Below, piece after piece: positions 8,910 to 22,181 of a stretch of 64,000 nucleotides of DNA. Numbering within the stretch: the first letter of the stretch is position 1; every line of letters begins with the position of its first letter. Source of the stretch: Aphelocoma coerulescens (Eukaryota; Chordata; Aves; Passeriformes; Corvidae); NCBI RefSeq assembly GCF_041296385.1, contig NW_027183960.1, positions 124,001 through 188,000 on the forward strand. The letters are read 5' to 3'. A program made the position numbers and the translations under genes. The notes under the pieces were generated by a model, which saw only the letters and a program-made list of their open reading frames with translations, made no database searches and was not told the origin of the DNA.

Positions 8910-11120
8910 ATGGCACCAGCAGCTTCCATCTGCAACAGACACCCAGGGAAAGGACAGGCTGTGCCGGTTTGGACAAATGTGGAGGAAAATATCCTCTGAT
9001 AGAAGGCAGGTTACACCCAGCCCTCCCCCACCAGCTTCGGGAAAAAAGAATTTTCCTGGGAAGAAAGTGAAAGAGATAAAAACTATTTTTTTAACAAACA
9101 CACAGGAAAAGGATAACAATGCTAAATATTAAAAGCTCTCGCTGTGAAGAGAAAGCTGGGATAATTTGAGAGTCCTTCCGTGTTTCGGTGGGGTCTCCTG
9201 AAACATCCATAGACAGCGAGGCCCGTGCAAAGAAATAGGGAGCCATTCTTGAGAGAAGTTTCAGAGCTCTTTCTTCTCCAGCCACATGGGCGGGGCACTG
9301 CCAAAGAACTGAGCAGTCACGGCACAACCAGGGCCCTCCTGGCACAGGGCAACACAAAATAAGCAGTGCTGAACAGGATTAGGGCACATGTCAGCAGGGA
9401 GCAGGGAGACCCCGTGCCCAGGCCATGCCTCTACCCCAGGGTCCCCTCTCCCATGACCTCATGGCAGGGGGGAGGAACCCCAGCACTTCCGGAGGTGTAG
9501 TCTCTCTCCTCCTCCTTGCAGCTGGCTCATGGGCCCACATTCAGGGCCCCCACCTCGGGAGAAAATTCTCCCAATGTGGTCTGATGTTGAAAGAGTCAAG
9601 AAGAGAAGAAGGGAAAAAAACCCCCAAAGTCCCAGGAAAGCAAAGTTCAACTCTCCATCTCCCCCCAGAGAAAAGGAGCTGAAAACTGGCTAAAAAGAAA
9701 CAAAGTTGCTTCCTCTGCTCTTGCTGCAAGCAGGATGCAGAGGAGTGTGTATGTGTGTCCTTGAACAAACGCTCTGAGAAGTTTGTCCGGTTTTTTTCCT
9801 CTCCCCCCTCTCAGGCTCAGTTGAAAGGCACAGAAATGCACAAAGTTCACTTCTGGGCATAGAGCAGCAATAGGGGATACACATGATAAAGTCACCCCAA
9901 GACACAGGGACAGAGAATTCAGTGGAAAGACTCCGAGAATTCTGCTCCCAGAGAATTCTGCTCACACTGACCCTTGTAGAAAGGGGACATCGTTCCCGGC
10001 AGCCTGTACTGAGCATGTGGCTCCTGAGTGGGGTTTGTTGTTTAGGAAACCTGCTCCGGCTTTTCCATTCTTTCCTTCCAAACAGGAAAACTTCTCCTGG
10101 GGCTGTGTGCAGGCAGAGCCCTGAGGAGAGCAGGTGGCACATGGTGCGCTGGGCTGGGACAGCCAGCTGCAGAGCTCAAGGGAAGAAGCCCAAAGTGTCA
10201 CAATGGCTCCTTGCCTTCACATGCAACACCTGGGTCACAATGGTCTCCTTGATTCCATGAGGCCCCACTGTGTCACAATGGCTCCTTGGTTCCATCGGGT
10301 TCCGCAGTGTCACCATGGTCTCCTTTGATCCGCACTGTCATCATGGACAATTGGTTCCATGAGGCCCCGCAGTGTCACAATGGTCCCTTGCTTCCATAGG
10401 TTTGATGTTGTAACAATGGACTCCTTGCTTCTATGAGCTAGCCTGCTTTTTGCAGAGGTGTCTTTGGTTCCAACAAGGCCCCGCTGTGTCTCAGTGCACC
10501 CTGGCTTCCATGTGGATCTGGAGCATCACAAAGGCTCCTTGGTTCCACCAGGTCCTGCTGTGTCACAATGGGTCCTGTGGTCCCTGAGGCCCTCCAAAGT
10601 CATCATGGAGGCTTGCTTCCATGAGGTTCCATTATGTGCCAGTGGTCATCTTGGTTCCAGGAGTTTCCTTAGTGTCACAATGCTCTCCATGCTTCCATGA
10701 TTCCCCACAATGTCACAATGCTCTCCATGCTTCCATTAGGCCCTGCTTTGCCACAATGGTCCCCTTGTTTCCATGAGGCCCCGCTGTGTCACAATGGACC
10801 TATGGTTCCATGATGTTGCGTGGTGTCACCGTGCTCTTCTTGAATCCGCCGTGTAACCATGGACCATTGGTTCCATGCGGCCTGGCCGTGTCACAATGGG
10901 CTCCGTGATTCCATGATTCCCCACGGTGTCACAATGGAGCCTTGTTTCTAGGAGGTTCTGTACTGTCACAATTGCCTCCTTGATGCCATCAGCCCCTGCA
11001 GTGTCACAATGGCTCCTTGGTTCCATGAGGAACACAATAGCTTGGCATAAGCATTGAGCAACAGCTGCTGAACACACCTGGCAACATCTGCTTGCATCAA
11101 AAGAGGGCTTCAAGCTGACA
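8910..11120 (+). repeat. Monomer copy 5 (class alpha, 2211 bp)
   Basis: Minisatellite block at 10197-11032. It is like copy 4 in the middle (CTGTGAAG, 7-T run, GTTTAGGAAAC) but starts with ACAGACACCCAGGGAAAG, a form otherwise seen only in copy 6. The tail has CCGTGTAACC near 10847, as in copy 4. Confidence 0.97.
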
Positions 11121-13332
11121 ATGGCACCAGCAGCTTCCATCTGCAACAGACACCCAGGGAAAGGACAGGCTGTGCCGGTTTGGACAAATGTGGAGGAAAA
11201 TATCCTCTGATAGAAGGCAGGTTACACCCAGCCCTCCCCCACCAGCTTCGGGAAAAAAGAATTTTCCTGGGAAGAAAGTGAAAGAGATAAAAACTATTTT
11301 TTTAACAAACACCCAGGAAAAGGAGAACAATGCTAAATATTAAAAGCTCTCGCTGTGCAGAGAAAGCTGGGATAATTTGAGAGTCCTTCCGTGTTTCGGT
11401 GGGGTCTCCTGAAACATCCATAGACAGCGAGGCCCGTGCAAAGAAATAGGGAGCCATTCATGAGAGAAGTTTCAGAGCTCTTTCTTCTCCAGCCACATGG
11501 GCGGGGCACTGCCAAAGAACTGAGCAGTCACGGCGCAACCAGGGCCCTCCTGGCACAGGGCAACACAAAATAAGCAGTGCTGAACAGGATTAGGGCACAT
11601 GTGAGCAGGGAGCAGGGAGACCCCGTACCCAGGCCATGCCTCTACCCCAGGGTCCCCTCTCCCATGACCTCATGGCAGGGGGGAGGAACCCCAACACTTC
11701 CGGAGGTGTAGTCTCTCTCCTCCTCCTTGCAGCTGGCTCATGGGCCCACATTCAGGGCCCCCACCTCGGGAGAAAATTCTCCCAATGTGGTCTGATGTTG
11801 AAAGAGTCAAGAAGAGAAGAAGGGAAAAAAACCCCCAAAGTCCCAGGAAAGCAAAGTTCAACTCTCCATCTCCCCCCAGAGAAAAGGAGCTGAAAACTGG
11901 CTAAAAAGAAACAAAGTTGCTTCCTCTGCTCTTGCTGCAAGCAGAATGCAGAGGAGTGTGTATGTGTGTCCTTGAACAAACGCTCTGAGAAGTTTGTCCG
12001 GTTTTTTTTCCTCTCCCCCCTCTCAGGCTCAGTTGAAAGGCACAGAAATGCACAAAGTTCACTTCTGGGCATAGAGCAGCAATAGGGGATACACATGATA
12101 AAGTCACCCCAAGACACAGGGACAGAGAATTCAGTGGAAAGACTCCGAGAATTCTGCTCCCAGAGAATTCTGCTCACACTGACCCTTGTAGAAAGGGGAC
12201 ATCGTTCCCGGCAGCCTGTACTGAGCATGTGGCTCCTGAGTGGGGTTTGTTGTTTGGGAAACCTGCTCCAGCTTTTCCATTCTTTCCTTCCAAACAGGAA
12301 AACTTCTCCTGGGGCTGTGTGCAGGCAGAGCCCTGAGGAGAGCAGGTGGCACATGGTGCGCTGGGCTGGGACAGCCAGCTGCAGAGCTCAAGGGAAGAAG
12401 CCCAAAGTGTCACAATGGCTCCTTGCCTTCACATGCAACACCTGGGTCACAATGGTCTCCTTGATTCCATGAGGCCCCACTGTGTCACAATGGCTCCTTG
12501 GTTCCATCGGGTTCCGCAGTGTCACCATGGTCTCCTTTGATCCGCACTGTCATCATGGACAATTGGTTCCATGAGGCCCCGCAGTGTCACAATGGTCCCT
12601 TGCTTCCATAGGTTTGATGTTGTAACAATGGACTCCTTGCTTCTATGAGCTAGCCTGCTTTTTGCAGAGGTGTCTTTGGTTCCAACAAGGCCCCGCTGTG
12701 TCTCAGTGCACCCTGGCTTCCATGTGGATCTGGAGCATCACAAAGGCTCCTTGGTTCCACCAGGTCCTGCTGTGTCACAATGGGTCCTGTGGTCCCTGAG
12801 GCCCTCCAAAGTCATCATGGAGGCTTGCTTCCATGAGGTTCCATTATGTGCCAGTGCTCATCTTGGTTCCAGGAGTTTCCTTAGTGTCACAATGCTCTCC
12901 ATGCTTCCATGATTCCCCACAATGTCACAATGCTCTCCATGCTTCCATTAGGCCCTGCTTTGCCACAATGGTCCCCTTGTTTCCATGAGGCCCCGCTGTG
13001 TCACAATGGACCTATGGTTCCATGATGTTGCGTGGTGTCACCGTGCTCTTCTTGAATCCGCAGTGTAACCATGGACCATTGGTTCCATGCGGCCTGGCCG
13101 TGTCACAATGGGCTCCGTGATTCCATGATTCCCCACGGTGTCACAATGGAGCCTTGTTTCTAGGAGGTTCTGTACTGTCACAATTGCCTCCTTGATGCCA
13201 TCAGCCCCTGCAGTGTCACAATGGCTCCTTGGTTCCATGAGGAACACAATAGCTTGGCATAAGCATTGAGCAACAGCTGCTGAACACACCTGGCAACATC
13301 TGCTTGCATCAAAAGAGGGCTTCAAGCTGACA
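11121..13332 (+). repeat. Monomer copy 6 (class alpha, 2212 bp)
   Basis: Minisatellite block at 12409-13244. It starts like copy 5 (ACAGACACCCAGGGAAAG) but then carries CCCAGGAAAAGG and CCATTCATGAG, the common non-alpha forms. Private changes include CCCGTACCCAGG near 11625 and AAGCAGAATGC near 11940. GCTCCAGCTTTT near 12266 is shared only with copy 16. The tail has CAGTGTAACC, as in copy 3. Confidence 0.97.
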
Positions 13333-15550
13333 ATGGCACCAGCAGCTTCCATCTGCAACAGAGACCCAGGAAAGGACAGGCTGTGCCGGTTTGGACAAAT
13401 GTGGAGGAAAATATCCTCTGATAGAAGGCAGGTTACACCCAGCCCTCCCCCACCAGCTTCGGGAAAAAAGAATTTTCCTGGGAAGAAAGTGAAAGAGATA
13501 AAAACTATTTTTTTAACAAACACACAGGAAAAGGATAACAATGCTAAATATTAAAAGCTCTCGCTGTGCAGAGAAAGCTGGGATAATTTGAGAGTCCTTC
13601 CGTGTTTCGGTGGGGTCTCCTGAAACATCCATAGACAGCGAGGCCCGTGCAAAGAAATAGGGAGCCATTCTTGAGAGAAGTTTCAGAGCTCTTTCTTCTC
13701 CAGCCACATGGGCGGGGCACTGCCAAAGAACTGAGCAGTCACGGCACAACCAGGGCCCTCCTGGCACAGGGCAACACAAAATAACCAGTGCTGAACAGGA
13801 TTAGGGCACATGTGAGCAGGGAGCAGGGAGACCCCGTGCCCAGGCCATGCCTCTACCCCAGGGTCCCCTCTCCCATGACCTCATGGCAGGGGGGAGGAAC
13901 CCCAACACTTCCGTAGGTGCAGTCTCTCTCCTCCTCCTTGTAGCTGGCTCATGGGCCCACATTCAGGGCCCCCACCTCGGGAGAAAATTCTCCCAATGTG
14001 GTCTGATGTTGAAAGAGTCAAGAAGAGAAGAAGGGAAAAAAACCCCCAAAGTCCCAGGAAAACAAAGTTCAACTCTCCATCTCCCTCCAGAGAAAAGGAG
14101 CTGAAAACTGGCTAAAAAGAAACAAAGTTGCTTCCTCTGCTCTTGCTGCAAGCAGGATGCAGAGGAGTGTGTATGTGTGTCCTTGAACAAACGCTCTGAG
14201 AAGTTTGTCCGGTTTTTTTTCCTCTCCCCCCTCTCAGGCTCAGTTGAAAGGCACAGAAATGCACAAAGTTCACTTCTGGGCATAGAGCAGCAATAGGGGA
14301 TACACATGATAAAGTCACCCCAAGACACAGGGACAGAGAATTCAGTGGAAAGACTCCGAGAATTCTGCTCCCAGAGATCATTCATTCCTGCTCACCCTGA
14401 CCCTTGTAGAAAGGGGACATCGTTCCCGGCAGCCTGTACTGAGCATGTGGCTCCTGAGTGGGGTTTGTTGTTTGGGAAACCTGCTCCGGCTTTTCCATTC
14501 TTTCCTTCCAAACAGGAAAACTTCTCCTGGGGCTGTGTGCAGGCAGAGCCCTGAGGAGAGCAGGTGGCACATGGTGCGCTGGGCTGGGACAGCCAGCTGC
14601 AGAGCTCAAGGGAAGAAGCCCAAAGTGTCACAATGGCTCCTTGCCTTCACATGCAACACCTGGGTCACAATGGTCTCCTTGATTCCATGAGGCCCCACTG
14701 TGTCACAATGGCTCCTTGGTTCCATCGGGTTCCGCAGTGTCACCATGGTCTCCTTTGATCCGCACTGTCATCATGGACAATTGGTTCCATGAGGCCCCGC
14801 AGTGTCACAATGGTCCCTTGCTTCCATAGGTTTGATGTTGTAACAATGGACTCCTTGCTTCTATGAGCTAGCCTGCTTTTTGCAGAGGTGTCTTTGGTTC
14901 CAACAAGGCCCCGCTGTGTCTCAGTGCACCCTGGCTTCCATGTGGATCTGGAGCATCACAAAGGCTCCTTGGTTCCACCAGGTCCTGCTGTGTCACAATG
15001 GGTCCTGTGGTCCCTGAGGCCCTCCAAAGTCATCATGGAGGCTTGCTTCCATGAGGTTCCATTATGTGCCAGTGGTCATCTTGGTTCCAGGAGTTTCCTT
15101 AGTGTCACAATGCTCTCCATGCTTCCATGATTCCCCACAATGTCACAATGCTCTCCATGCTTCCATTAGGCCCTGCTTTGCCACAATGGTCCCCTTGTTT
15201 CCATGAGGCCCCGCTGTGTCACAATGGACCTATGGTTCCATGATGTTGCGTGGTGTCACCGTGCTCTTCTTGAATCCGCCGTGTTACCATGGACCATTGG
15301 TTCCATGCGGCCTGGCCGTGTCACAATGGGCTCCGTGATTCCATGATTCCCCACGGTGTCACAATGGAGCCTTGTTTCTAGGAGGTTCTGTACTGTCACA
15401 ATTGCCTCCTTGATGCCATCAGCCCCTGCAGTGTCACAATGGCTCCTTGGTTCCATGAGGAACACAATAGCTTGGCATAAGCATTGAGCAACAGCTGCTG
15501 AACACACCTGGCAACATCTGCTTGCATCAAAAGAGGGCTTCAAGCTGACA
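13333..15550 (+). repeat. Monomer copy 7 (class alpha, 2218 bp long form, twin of copy 1)
   Basis: Minisatellite block at 14627-15462. It has every private mark of copy 1, including the ATCATTCATTCC replacement at about 14374-14395, and the same length. This twin pair anchors the duplication with an offset of 13272 bp. Confidence 0.97.
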
Positions 15551-17760
15551 ATGGCACCAGCAGCTTCCATCTGCAACAGAGACCCAGGAAAGGACAGGCT
15601 GTGCCGGTTTGGACAAATGTGGAGGAAAATATCCTCTGATAGAAGGCAGGTTACACCCAGCCCTCCCCCACCAGCTTCGGGAAAAAAGAATTTTCCTGGG
15701 AAGAAAGTGAAAGAGATAAAAACCATTTTTTAACAAACACCCAGGAAAAGGAGAACAATGCTAAATATTAAAAGCTCTCGCTGTGCAGAGAAAGCTGGGA
15801 TAATTTGAGAGTCCTTCCGTGTTTCGGTGGGGTCTCCTGAAACATCCATAGACAGCGAGGCCCGTGCAAAGAAATAGGGAGCCATTCATGAGAGAAGTTT
15901 CAGAGCTCTTTCTTCTCCAGCCACATGGGCGGGGCACTGCCAAAGAACTGAGCAATCACGGCACAACCAGGGCCCTCCTGGCACAGGGCAACACAAAATA
16001 AGCAGTGCTGAACAGGATTAGGGCACATGTCAGCAGGGAGCAGGGAGACCCCGTGCCCAGGCCATGCCTCTACCCCAGGGTCCCCTCTCCCATGACCTCA
16101 TGGCAGGGGGGAGGAACCCCAACACTTCCGGAGGTGTAGTCTCTCTCCTCCTCCTTGCAGCTGGCTCCTGGGCCCACATTCAGGGCCCCCACCTCAGTAG
16201 AAAATTCTCCCAATGTGGTCTGATGTTGAAAGAGTCAAGAAGAGAAGAAGGGAAAAAAAACCCCAAAGTCCCAGGAAAACAAAGTTCAACTCTCCATCTC
16301 CCCCCAGAGAAAAGGAGCTGAAAACTGGCTAAAAAGAAACAAAGTTGCTTCCTCTGCTCTTGCTGCAAGCAGGATGCAGAGGAGTGTGTATGTGTGTCCT
16401 TGAACAAACGCTCTGAGAAGTTTGTCCGGTTTTTTTTCCTCTCCCCCCTCTCAGGCTCAGTTGAAAGGCACAGAAATGCACAAAGTTCACTTCTGGGCAT
16501 AGAGCAGCAATAGGGGATACACATGATAAAGTCACCCCAAGACACAGGGACAGAGAATTCAGTGGAAAGACTCCGAGAATTCTGCTCCCAGAGAATTCTG
16601 CTCACACTGACCCTTGTAGAAAGGGGACATCGTTCCCGGCAGCCTGTACTGAGCATGTGGCTCCTGAGTGGGGTTTGTTGTTTGGGAAACCTGCTCCGGC
16701 TTTTCCATTCTTTCCTTCCAAACAGGAAAACTTCTCCTGGGGCTGTGTGCAGGCAGAGCCCTGAGGAGAGCAGGTGGCACATGGTGCGCTGGGCTGGGAC
16801 AGCCAGCTGCAGAGCTCAAGGGAAGAAGCCCAAAGTGTCACAATGGCTCCTTGCCTTCACATGCAACACCTGGGTCACAATGGTCTCCTTGATTCCATGA
16901 GGCCCCACTGTGTCACAATGGCTCCTTGGTTCCATCGGGTTCCGCAGTGTCACCATGGTCTCTTTTGATCCGCACTGTCATCATGGACAATTGGTTCCAT
17001 GAGGCCCCGCAGTGTCACAATGGTCCCTTGCTTCCATAGGTTTGATGTTGTAACAATGGACTCCTTGCTTCTATGAGCTAGCCTGCTTTTTGCAGAGGTG
17101 TCTTTGGTTCCAACAAGGCCCCGCTGTGTCTCAGTGCACCCTGGCTTCCATGTGGATCTGGAGCATCACAAAGGCTCCTTGGTTCCACCAGGTCCTGCTG
17201 TGTCACAATGGGTCCTGTGGTCCCCGAGGCCCTCCAAAGTCATCATGGAGGCTTGCTTCCATGAGGTTCCATTATGTGCCAGTGCTCATCTTGGTTCCAG
17301 GAGTTTCCTTAGTGTCACAATGCTCTCCATGCTTCCATGATTCCCCACAATGTCACAATGCTCTCCATGCTTCCATTAGGCCCTGCTTTGCCACAATGGT
17401 CCCCTTGTTTCCATGAGGCCCCGCTGTGTCACAATGGACCTATGGTTCCATGATGTTGCGTGGTGTCACCGTGCTCTTCTTGAATCCGCCGTGTTACCAT
17501 GGACCATTGGTTCCATGCGGCCTGGCCGTGTCACAACGGGCTCCGTGATTCCATGATTCCCCACGGTGTCACAATGGAGCCTTGTTTCTAGGAGGTTCTG
17601 TACTGTCACAATTGCCTCCTTGATGCCATCAGCCCCTGCAGTGTCACAATGGCTCCTTGGTTCCATGAGGAACACAATAGCTTGGCATAAGCATTGAGCA
17701 ACAGCTGCTGAACACACCTGGCAACATCTGCTTGCATCAAAAGAGGGCTTCAAGCTGACA
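15551..17760 (+). repeat. Monomer copy 8 (class beta, 2210 bp, twin of copy 2)
   Basis: Minisatellite block at 16837-17672. It shares GAGCAATCAC with copy 2 only. It differs from copy 2 at about 15741-15770, where it has the common ACCCAGGAAAAGG and AAATATTAAAAG forms. Confidence 0.97.
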
Positions 17761-19971
17761 ATGGCACCAGCAGCTTCCATCTGCAACAGAGACCCAGGAA
17801 AGGACAGGCTGTGCCGGTTTGGACAAATGTGGAGGAAAATATCCTCTGATAGAAGGCAGGTTACATCCAGCCCTCCCCCACCAGCTTCGGGAAAAAAGAA
17901 TTTTCCTGGGAAGAAAGTGAAAGAGATAAAAACTATTTTTTTAACAAACACCCAGGAAAAGGAGAACAATGCTAAATATTAAAAGCTCTCGCTGTGCAGA
18001 GAAAGCTGGGATAATTTGAGAGTCCTTCCGTGTTTCGGTGGGGTCTCCTGAAACATCCATAGACAGCGAGGCCCGTGCAAAGAAATAGGGAGCCATTCAT
18101 GAGAGAAGTTTCAGAGCTCTTTCTTCTCCAGCCACATGGGCGGGGCACTGCCAAAGAACTGAGCAGTCACGGCACAACCAGGGCCCTCCTGGCACAGGGC
18201 AACACAAAATAAGCAGTGCTGAACAGGATTAGGGCACATGTCAGCAGGGAGCAGGGAGACCCCGTGCCCAGGCCATGCCTCTACCCCAGGGTCCCCTCTC
18301 CCATGACCTCATGGCAGGGGGGAGGAACCCCAACACTTCCGGAGGTGTAGTCTCTCTCCTCCTCCTTGCAGCTGGCTCGTGGGCCCACATTCAGGGCCCC
18401 CACCTCGGTAGAAAATTCTCCCAATGTGGTCTGATGTTGAAAGAGTCAAGAAGAGAAGAAGGGAAAAAAACCCCAAAGTCCCAGGAAAACAAAGTTCAAC
18501 TCTCCATCTCCCCCCAGAGAAAAGGAGCTGAAAACTGGCTAAAAAGAAACAAAGTTGCTTCCTCTGCTCTTGCTGCAAGCAGGATGCAGAGGAGTGTGTA
18601 TGTGTGTCCTTGAACAAACGCTCTGAGAAGTTTGTCCGGTTTTTTTTCCCTCTCCCCCCTCTCAGGCTCAGTTGAAAGGCACAGAAATGCACAAAGTTCA
18701 CTTCTGGGCATAGAGCAGCGATAGGGGATACACATGATAAAGTCACCCCAAGACACAGGGACAGAGAATTCAGTGGAAAGACTCCGAGAATTCTGCTCCC
18801 AGAGAATTCTGCTCACCCTGACCCTTGTAGAAAGGGGACATCGTTCCCGGCAGCCTGTACTGAGCATGTGGCTCCTGAGTGGGGTTTGTTGTTTGGGAAA
18901 CCTGCTCCGGCTTTTCCATTCTTTCCTTCCAAACAGGAAAACTTCTCCTGGGGCTGTGTGCAGGCAGAGCCCTGAGGAGAGCAGGTGGCACATGGTGCGC
19001 TGGGCTGGGACAGCCAGCTGCAGAGCTCAAGGGAAGAAGCCCAAAGTGTCACAATGGCTCCTTGCCTTCACATGCAACACCTGGGTCACAATGGTCTCCT
19101 TGATTCCATGAGGCCCCACTGTGTCACAATGGCTCCTTGGTTCCATCGGGTTCCGCAGTGTCACCATGGTCTCTTTTGATCCGCACTGTCATCATGGACA
19201 ATTGGTTCCATGAGGCCCCGCAGTGTCACAATGGTCCCTTGCTTCCATAGGTTTGATGTTGTAACAATGGACTCCTTGCTTCTATGAGCTAGCCTGCTTT
19301 TTGCAGAGGTGTCTTTGGTTCCAACAAGGCCCCGCTGTGTCTCAGTGCACCCTGGCTTCCATGTGGATCTGGAGTATCACAAAGGCTCCTTGGTTCCACC
19401 AGGTCCTGCTGTGTCACAATGGGTCCTGTGGTCCCCGAGGCCCTCCAAAGTCATCATGGAGGCTTGCTTCCATGAGGTTCCATTATGTGCCAGTGCTCAT
19501 CTTGGTTCCAGGAGTTTCCTTAGTGTCACAATGCTCTCCATGCTTCCATGATTCCCCACAATGTCACAATGCTCTCCATGCTTCCATTAGGCCCTGCTTT
19601 GCCACAATGGTCCCCTTGTTTCCATGAGGCCCCGCTGTGTCACAATGGACCTATGGTTCCATGATGTTGCGTGGTGTCACCGTGCTCTTCTTGAATCCGC
19701 CGTGTTACCATGGACCATTGGTTCCATGCGGCCTGGCCGTGTCACAATGGGCTCCGTGATTCCATGATTCCCCACGGTGTCACAATGGAGCCTTGTTTCT
19801 AGGAGGTTCTGTACTGTCACAATTGCCTCCTTGATGCCATCAGCCCCTGCAGTGTCACAATGGCTCCTTGGTTCCATGAGGAACACAATAGCTTGGCATA
19901 AGCATTGAGCAACAGCTGCTGAACACACCTGGCAACATCTGCTTGCATCAAAAGAGGGCGTCAAGCTGACA
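17761..19971 (+). repeat. Monomer copy 9 (class gamma, 2211 bp, twin of copy 3)
   Basis: Minisatellite block at 19048-19883. It matches copy 3 through TTACATCCAG and GGAGTATCAC, then keeps the usual tail (CAGTGCTCAT, GTGTTACC) where copy 3 switches. The linker has the rare GAGGGCGTC form, also found before copies 4 and 13. Confidence 0.97.
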
Positions 19972-22181
19972 ATGGCACCAGCAGCTTCCATCTGCAACAG
20001 AGACCCAGGAAAGGAAAGGCTGTGCCTGTTTGGACAAATGTGGAGGAAAATATCCTCTGATAGAAGGCAGGTTACACCCAGCCCTCCCCCACCAGCTTCG
20101 GGAAAAAAGAATTTTCCTGGGAAGAAAGTGAAAGAGATAAAAACCATTTTTTAACAAACACCCAGGAAAAGGAGAACAATGCTAAATATTAAAAGCTCTT
20201 GCTGTGCAGAGAAAGCTGGGATAATTTGAGAGTCCTTCCGTGTTTCGGTGGGGTCTCCTGAAACATCCATAGACAGCGAGGCCCGTGCAAAGAAATAGGG
20301 AGCCATTCATGAGAGAAGTTTCAGAGCTCTTTCTTCTCCAGCCACATGGGCGGGGCACTGCCAAAGAACTGAGCAGTCACGGCACAACCAGGGCCCTCCT
20401 GGCACAGGGCAACACAAAATAAGCAGTGCTGAACAGGATTAGGGCACATGTCAGCAGGGAGCAGGGAGACCCCGTGCCCAGGCCATGCCTCTACCCCAGG
20501 GTCCCCTCTCCCATGACCTCATGGCAGGGGGGAGGAACCCCAACACTTCCGGAGGTGTAGTCTCTCTCCTCCTCCTTGCAGCTGGCTCGTGGGCCCACAT
20601 TCAGGGCCCCCACCTCGGTAGAAAATTCTCCCAATGTGGTCTGATGTTGAAAGAGTCAAGAAGAGAAGAAGGGAAAAAAACCCCAAAGTCCCAGGAAAAC
20701 AAAGTTCAACTCTCCATCTCCCCCCAGAGAAAAGGAGCTGAAAACTGGCTAAAAAGAAACAAAGTTGCTTCCTCTGCTCTTGCTGCAAGCAGGATGCAGA
20801 GGAGTGTGTATGTGTGTCCTTGAACAAACGCTCTGAGAAGTTTGTCCGGTTTTTTTTCCCTCTCCCCCCTCTCAGGCTCAGTTGAAAGGCACAGAAATGC
20901 ACAAAGTTCACTTCTGGGCATAGAGCAGCGATAGGGGATACACATGATAAAGTCACCCCAAGACACAGGGACAGAGAATTCAGTGGAAAGACTCCGAGAA
21001 TTCTGCTCCCAGAGAATTCTGCTCACCCTGACCCTTGTAGAAAGGGGACATCGTTCCCGGCAGCCTGTACTGAGCATGTGGCTCCTGAGTGGGGTTTGTT
21101 GTTTGGGAAACCTGCTCCGGCTTTTCCATTCTTTCCTTCCAAACAGGAAAACTTCTCCTGGGGCTGTGTGCAGGCAGAGCCCTGAGGAGAGCAGGTGGCA
21201 CATGGTGCGCTGGGCTGGGACAGCCAGCTGCAGAGCTCAAGGGAAGAAGCCCAAAGTGTCACAATGGCTCCTTGCCTTCACATGCAACACCTGGGTCACA
21301 ATGGTCTCCTTGATTCCATGAGGCCCCACTGTGTCACAATGGCTCCTTGGTTCCATCGGGTTCCGCAGTGTCACCATGGTCTCTTTTGATCCGCACTGTC
21401 ATCATGGACAATTGGTTCCATGAGGCCCCGCAGTGTCACAATGGTCCCTTGCTTCCATAGGTTTGATGTTGTAACAATGGACTCCTTGCTTCTATGAGCT
21501 AGCCTGCTTTTTGCAGAGGTGTCTTTGGTTCCAACAAGGCCCCGCTGTGTCTCAGTGCACCCTGGCTTCCATGTGGATCTGGAGTATCACAAAGGCTCCT
21601 TGGTTCCACCAGGTCCTGCTGTGTCACAATGGGTCCTGTGGTCCCCGAGGCCCTCCAAAGTCATCATGGAGGCTTGCTTCCATGAGGTTCCATTATGTGC
21701 CAGTGGTCATCTTGGTTCCAGGAGTTTCCTTAGTGTCACAATGCTCTCCATGCTTCCATGATTCCCCACAATGTCACAATGCTCTCCATGCTTCCATTAG
21801 GCCCTGCTTTGCCACAATGGTCCCCTTGTTTCCATGAGGCCCCGCTGTGTCACAATGGACCTATGGTTCCATGATGTTGCGTGGTGTCACCGTGCTCTTC
21901 TTGAATCCGCCGTGTTACCATGGACCATTGGTTCCATGCGGCCTGGCCGTGTCACAATGGGCTCCGTGATTCCATGATTCCCCACGGTGTCACAATGGAG
22001 CCTTGTTTCTAGGAGGTTCTGTACTGTCACAATTGCCTCCTTGATGCCATCAGCCCCTGCAGTGTCACAATGGCTCCTTGGTTCCATGAGGAACACAATA
22101 GCTTGGCATAAGCATTGAGCAACAGCTGCTGAACACACCTGGCAACATCTGCTTGCATCAAAAGAGGGCTTCAAGCTGACA
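19972..22181 (+). repeat. Monomer copy 10 (class gamma, 2210 bp, twin of copy 13)
   Basis: Minisatellite block at 21258-22093. GGAAAGGCTGTGCCTG near 20013 is found only here and in copy 13. It has CTCTTGCTG near 20197, a mark of copies that precede a beta copy (10, 13, 17, 21, 28) and of copy 27. Confidence 0.97.
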
